From an uncultured Eubacteriales bacterium (GTDB taxonomy: Bacteria > Bacillota > Clostridia > Christensenellales > Borkfalkiaceae): a DNA stretch of 17,365 nt. The stretch spans positions 1 through 17,365 of the forward strand of contig UQZE01000031.1 of NCBI GenBank assembly GCA_900545325.1, given 5' to 3'. The position numbers and the translations under genes were made by a program. Each line of letters starts with the position of its first letter. The first letter of the stretch is position 1. The notes beneath the pieces were generated by a model that searched no databases, was not told where the DNA came from, and worked only from the letters and a program-made list of their open reading frames with translations. Positions 14,590-17,365 of this stretch are shown here, in pieces.

Positions 14590-14904
14590 ATGGCAAAAGT
14601 GTGTCCGAAATGCGGCAGAACTCTGGAACAATTTTATAAGACCTCCATGCTGGGGTGCGAAAACTGTTATAAGGCGTTTTCCGCAGAGCTTTTGCCCGTG
14701 CTGAAAAAGATGCACGGCAAGACCGAACACCTCGGCAAGCGTCCGCGCGTGAGCGGCGTGGAACGCGAACTTATCTACGAATACAAGCGGCTGCTTGCGG
14801 AAAAGGAAGAGGCCATGCTCGCGGGAGATTTCGACGCGGCGGGCGACATGGACGAAGATATCCGCCAACTTTCCTACGAACTTGCGAGAAGGGGGCTGAA
14901 ATAA
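14590..14904 (+). CDS. mcsA: Short McsA-like activator of protein arginine kinase, lacking the first zinc finger
   Basis: McsA binds and activates the arginine kinase McsB and helps ClpC function. This 104-residue product begins directly at the second zinc-finger unit: Cys5 and Cys8 in CPKCG, then GCENCY with Cys23 and Cys26, followed by the HGK...HLGKRP segment. The C-terminal UVR-type motif (about residues 65-100) has the pattern L-A-x-K-E-E-A-M-L-A-G-D-F-D-A-A-G-D-M. Usual McsA proteins have about 170-185 residues and an extra N-terminal CxxC pair. An in-frame TGA at 14566-14568 rules out a longer start, so the missing finger is real in this sequence. The start lies 4 bases after the deaminase stop with only a weak GAG upstream. 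The TAA shares one base with the mcsB start. Confidence 0.85.
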   Translation: MAKVCPKCGRTLEQFYKTSMLGCENCYKAFSAELLPVLKKMHGKTEHLGKRPRVSGVERELIYEYKRLLAEKEEAMLAGDFDAAGDMDEDIRQLSYELARRGLK

Positions 14905-15920
14905 TGAATTACCGCCCCGAACTCACGGATAACAACATCGTATTGTCCCGCGTGAGGCTGGCGCGCAACATCAAGGGGCGCCCGTTTTACGTTTCCGACA
15001 AAAAGACTGCCGCGCAGATCGTGAAGGACGTAACGAAAGCCGCCGCCCGCGCGGAAAAATTCAGCCTTTATTATCTTTCCATGATGAACGCCGCCGAGCG
15101 GGAGGCTCTTAAAGAAAAACATCTCGTGAGCAGCGCGCTCATCGAAAACGCGGCGTTCAGCGCCGTGCTCATCAACGGCGACGAGAGCGTTTCCGTCATG
15201 ATCCACGAAGAGGACGTTCTGCGCGAACAGTGCTTCATGCGCGGGCTCACGCTGAACGAGGCCTATAAACGCCTCGACAGGCTGGACGACGAGCTTTCCA
15301 AAAACATAGATTTCGCCTTTGACGGCAGGTGGGGATATCTCACCGCCTGTCCGACAAACGTCGGCACGGGGCTGCGCGCCTCGGTCATGCTCTTTCTGCC
15401 CGCTCTGACCGAAAGCGGAAAAATTCGCGAGGTCGCGCGCGAGGTCGAACGGCTGGGGCTGACGGTGCGCGGCGCTTACGGCGAGGGCAGCAGGGCGGAG
15501 GGCAACCTCTATCAGGTGAGCAACGAAGTAACCCTCGGCGTGAGCGAGAGAGAGGTCATTTCCGGCGTAGAGGAGGCCGTGCTCCGCGTATGCGAATGCG
15601 AGCGGGAAACGTCAAAGGCCTTTTACGCCGAAAACATGCTGGAAACCGAAAACAAATGCCGCCGCGCGCTGGGAATACTGGAAAACTCCGTCCTGTTGAG
15701 CTACGGCGAATTTCTGGAATATATATCGCACGTCAAACTCGGGGTGTCGCTCGGTTTTTTCGATTTCGAAAATCCGCAGGCGATAGACGATCTCACCATC
15801 ACCGCCCGCCCGGCGAATCTCTGCGTGCGCTACGGCAGGCAGCTTTCCGAACAGGAACGCGATTATTACAGGGCGGATTTCGTCAAAAATTCCATTGCGA
15901 AGATCAGGGGTAACGATTGA
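14904..15920 (+). CDS. mcsB: Protein arginine kinase McsB
   Basis: McsB uses ATP to phosphorylate arginines on proteins, marking them for ClpC-ClpP degradation. The 338-residue product is slightly shorter than the usual ~355. Visible features are LSRVRLARN near the N-terminus, the catalytic loop HEEDVLREQ (Glu103, Arg107), TACPTNVGTGLRAS with Cys149, and YGEGS with Glu194; the last equals the substrate-binding Glu212 of B. subtilis McsB. The C-terminal RDYYRA (residues 319-324) fits the RDxxRA phosphoarginine-binding motif. The loop differs from the usual NEEDHxRIQ at several flanking positions, but the catalytic residues are kept. Its start overlaps the mcsA stop by one base with AAGGGGG 8 bases upstream. 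The stop overlaps clpC as TGATG. Confidence 0.96.
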   Translation: MNYRPELTDNNIVLSRVRLARNIKGRPFYVSDKKTAAQIVKDVTKAAARAEKFSLYYLSMMNAAEREALKEKHLVSSALIENAAFSAVLINGDESVSVMIHEEDVLREQCFMRGLTLNEAYKRLDRLDDELSKNIDFAFDGRWGYLTACPTNVGTGLRASVMLFLPALTESGKIREVAREVERLGLTVRGAYGEGSRAEGNLYQVSNEVTLGVSEREVISGVEEAVLRVCECERETSKAFYAENMLETENKCRRALGILENSVLLSYGEFLEYISHVKLGVSLGFFDFENPQAIDDLTITARPANLCVRYGRQLSEQERDYYRADFVKNSIAKIRGND

Positions 15921-17365
15921 TGGATTTCAATTTCGAGGACAATTTATCTACCAACGCGCGCAAGGCAATGCAGGAAGCGCAGCGCATTTCCACCCGTTAC
16001 GGCTGTACGTATATCGGCAGCGAACATATTCTTTACGGGCTTTTGAGCGTGCCCGACTGCGTGGCGAAGACCATTTTAACGGACGCGAAAGTCGACGCCA
16101 AGCGCTACGGCTATTATTTCGAAAAGACGATCGACAAATCGGTGAATGTGGTGGGGCTGACGCCCCGCGCAAAAAATATGTTTACCCGCGCCATGGAGTT
16201 TTCCGTAAACGAGGGCGCCTCTTTTATCGGCACGGAGCATATTCTGCTTGCGATTCTCAGCGTGGGCGATTCGCTGGCTGTGCGTATTCTGCGCGGATTG
16301 GGCGCCGATACCGGACGAATGATAGAACAGCTCGAGGAAAAAATCCGCGTGGACGCGGACGAAACGCCCGAAGAGATACGGGAAAATCGGGGAGGCGCGC
16401 GGCTGAAGGAAATTTCGGAATTCGGCGTTGACATGACCGAACGCGCGCGGCTCGGCAAACTCGACCCCGTGATCGGCAGGAAGGGCGAGATCGACCGCAT
16501 CATACAGATCCTGACGCGCAGGAGCAAGAACAATCCCGTGCTGATCGGAGAGCCAGGCGTGGGCAAAAGCGCTGTCGTGGAGGGGCTGGCGCAGGCCATC
16601 GTCAAGGGCGCGGTGCCCGAACTTCTCGCCGGCAAAACGGTGTTTTCCCTCGACCTCGCGGGGCTGCTCGCGGGCAGCCGTTACCGCGGCGACTTCGAGG
16701 AGCGGCTTAAAAAGGTCGTTTCCGCCGTCAAGGACGACGGCGACATAATCCTGTTTATCGACGAGATACACAATATCGTCGGCGCGGGTTCGGCGGGCGA
16801 AGGCAATATGGATGCGGCGAATATATTGAAACCCATGCTTTCGCGCGGCGAATTGCAGACGATCGGAGCCACCACGATCGACGAATACAGAAAATATATA
16901 GAAAAAGATCCCGCGCTCGAGCGGCGTTTCCAGCCCATCATGGTGGAGGCTCCCAGCGCGGAGGAAAGCATAGAGATTTTAAAGGGATTGCGCGACAGAT
17001 ACGAGGCGCACCACAAGGTGAGCATCTGCGACGACGCGATCGAGGCGGCCGTTACGCTGTCCGACCGCTATGTAACGGACAGATTTCTGCCCGACAAGGC
17101 GATAGACCTTATCGACGAGGCGGCCTCCCGCCTGCGGCTGGACAGCTACAACCTGCCCGAGGCCGTGCGGCAGAAGGAGCGCGAGCTGAAAAGCGCGCTC
17201 ATGCTGAAGGACGAGGCGACGCGCCACGGCGACGCGGCGGGGCTCGCGAAACAGGAAAAAGCGTGCGCGAAACTTTCCGCCGAACTCGGTAAAATGCGCG
17301 ACAGGCAGGACGAAATCCGCGTTAAGACCTATCTCGAACTCCATAAAGACGACGTGGCGAAGATC
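15920..17365 (+). CDS. clpC: ClpC-type AAA+ unfoldase, N-terminal part (3' end outside window)
   Basis: ClpC is the hexameric unfoldase that feeds proteins to the ClpP protease and recognises phosphoarginine tags. The frame runs 482 codons to the window edge without a stop. Two Clp N-domain repeats cover about residues 1-145; Glu35 in IGSEHIL and Glu106 in IGTEHIL match the phosphoarginine-binding Glu32 and Glu106 of B. subtilis ClpC. A linker leads to the first ATPase domain, with Walker A GEPGVGKS (Lys216), Walker B LFIDEIH (Asp281, Glu282) and a sensor region GATTIDEYRKYIEKD. The middle domain begins near residue 410 as a charged coiled coil of UVR type. The second ATPase domain and the P-loop for ClpP docking are outside the window. 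The start shares one base with the mcsB stop. Confidence 0.95.
   Translation, partial: MDFNFEDNLSTNARKAMQEAQRISTRYGCTYIGSEHILYGLLSVPDCVAKTILTDAKVDAKRYGYYFEKTIDKSVNVVGLTPRAKNMFTRAMEFSVNEGASFIGTEHILLAILSVGDSLAVRILRGLGADTGRMIEQLEEKIRVDADETPEEIRENRGGARLKEISEFGVDMTERARLGKLDPVIGRKGEIDRIIQILTRRSKNNPVLIGEPGVGKSAVVEGLAQAIVKGAVPELLAGKTVFSLDLAGLLAGSRYRGDFEERLKKVVSAVKDDGDIILFIDEIHNIVGAGSAGEGNMDAANILKPMLSRGELQTIGATTIDEYRKYIEKDPALERRFQPIMVEAPSAEESIEILKGLRDRYEAHHKVSICDDAIEAAVTLSDRYVTDRFLPDKAIDLIDEAASRLRLDSYNLPEAVRQKERELKSALMLKDEATRHGDAAGLAKQEKACAKLSAELGKMRDRQDEIRVKTYLELHKDDVAKI

Larger units (their letters stand above)
1..17365 (+). other. Probable single long transcription unit of 19 co-oriented genes
   Basis: All genes lie on the + strand, and the 18 junctions range from an 8-base overlap to a 21-base gap, about 82 non-coding bases in all. 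Five junctions overlap (ATGA, TAATG or TGATG type, plus an 8-base overlap at lepB). No junction is long enough to hold a stem-loop terminator followed by a promoter. This supports read-through transcription across the window. Internal promoters inside coding regions cannot be excluded. Confidence 0.6.

Noticed and set aside
15895..16431. A 178-codon + strand frame at the mcsB/clpC junction
   Set aside because: It is out of frame with clpC, whose N-domain and Walker motifs read through the same bases. The Arg- and Gly-rich product looks like a shadow frame.
1..17365. A mobile element, phage defence island, CRISPR array or toxin-antitoxin module
   Set aside because: I saw no transposase, integrase, repeat array or defence-related motif, and base and codon use look even across the genes.

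Overview
This window looks like part of the chromosome of a Gram-positive, Firmicutes-type bacterium, most likely an uncultivated Clostridia relative. The signs are moderately GC-rich coding with heavy GCG, GGC and GAA codon use, AAGGAG-type ribosome binding sites, and gene families typical of that phylum: DUF951, UPF0210 with its ACT partner, the McsA/McsB/ClpC arginine-phosphorylation system, a tsaC-ywlE-rpiB cluster and a PepF peptidase. No phage, insertion sequence, CRISPR array, tRNA or rRNA was seen.

All 19 genes are on the + strand and are almost end to end. The largest gap is 21 bases, several junctions overlap, and only about 82 bases lie outside genes. No stretch longer than 300 bases lacks a gene, and no junction has room for a rho-independent terminator plus a promoter. 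The simplest reading is one very long transcription unit, or several fused by read-through, that enters the window inside sbcC and leaves it inside clpC.

Layout: (1) 1-3236 holds the C-terminal half of the SbcC nuclease ATPase, then an alpha/beta-hydrolase-fold protein that seems to have lost its whole catalytic triad. (2) 3238-5048 is an envelope block: a DUF951 zinc-ribbon-like protein, signal peptidase I and two small unknown membrane proteins. (3) 5061-6693 is the conserved ACT-domain/UPF0210 pair of unknown function. (4) 6715-10523 holds oligoendopeptidase F, a YcxB-like membrane protein and the replicative helicase DnaB. (5) 10525-13308 holds tsaC (tRNA t6A synthesis), a YwlE-type arginine phosphatase, rpiB and galU. 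(6) 13305-14585 is an MTA/SAH-type deaminase. (7) 14590-17365 holds mcsA, mcsB and the start of clpC.

The clearest functional theme is protein arginine phosphorylation. The eraser (YwlE), kinase (McsB), activator (McsA) and degradation receptor (ClpC) all lie within 6 kb on the same strand. McsA is a short form lacking its first zinc finger, McsB has changes next to its catalytic glutamate, and the usual regulator gene ctsR is absent where it would be expected. The other genes are mostly housekeeping, and their shared transcription appears to reflect genome compaction more than one pathway.
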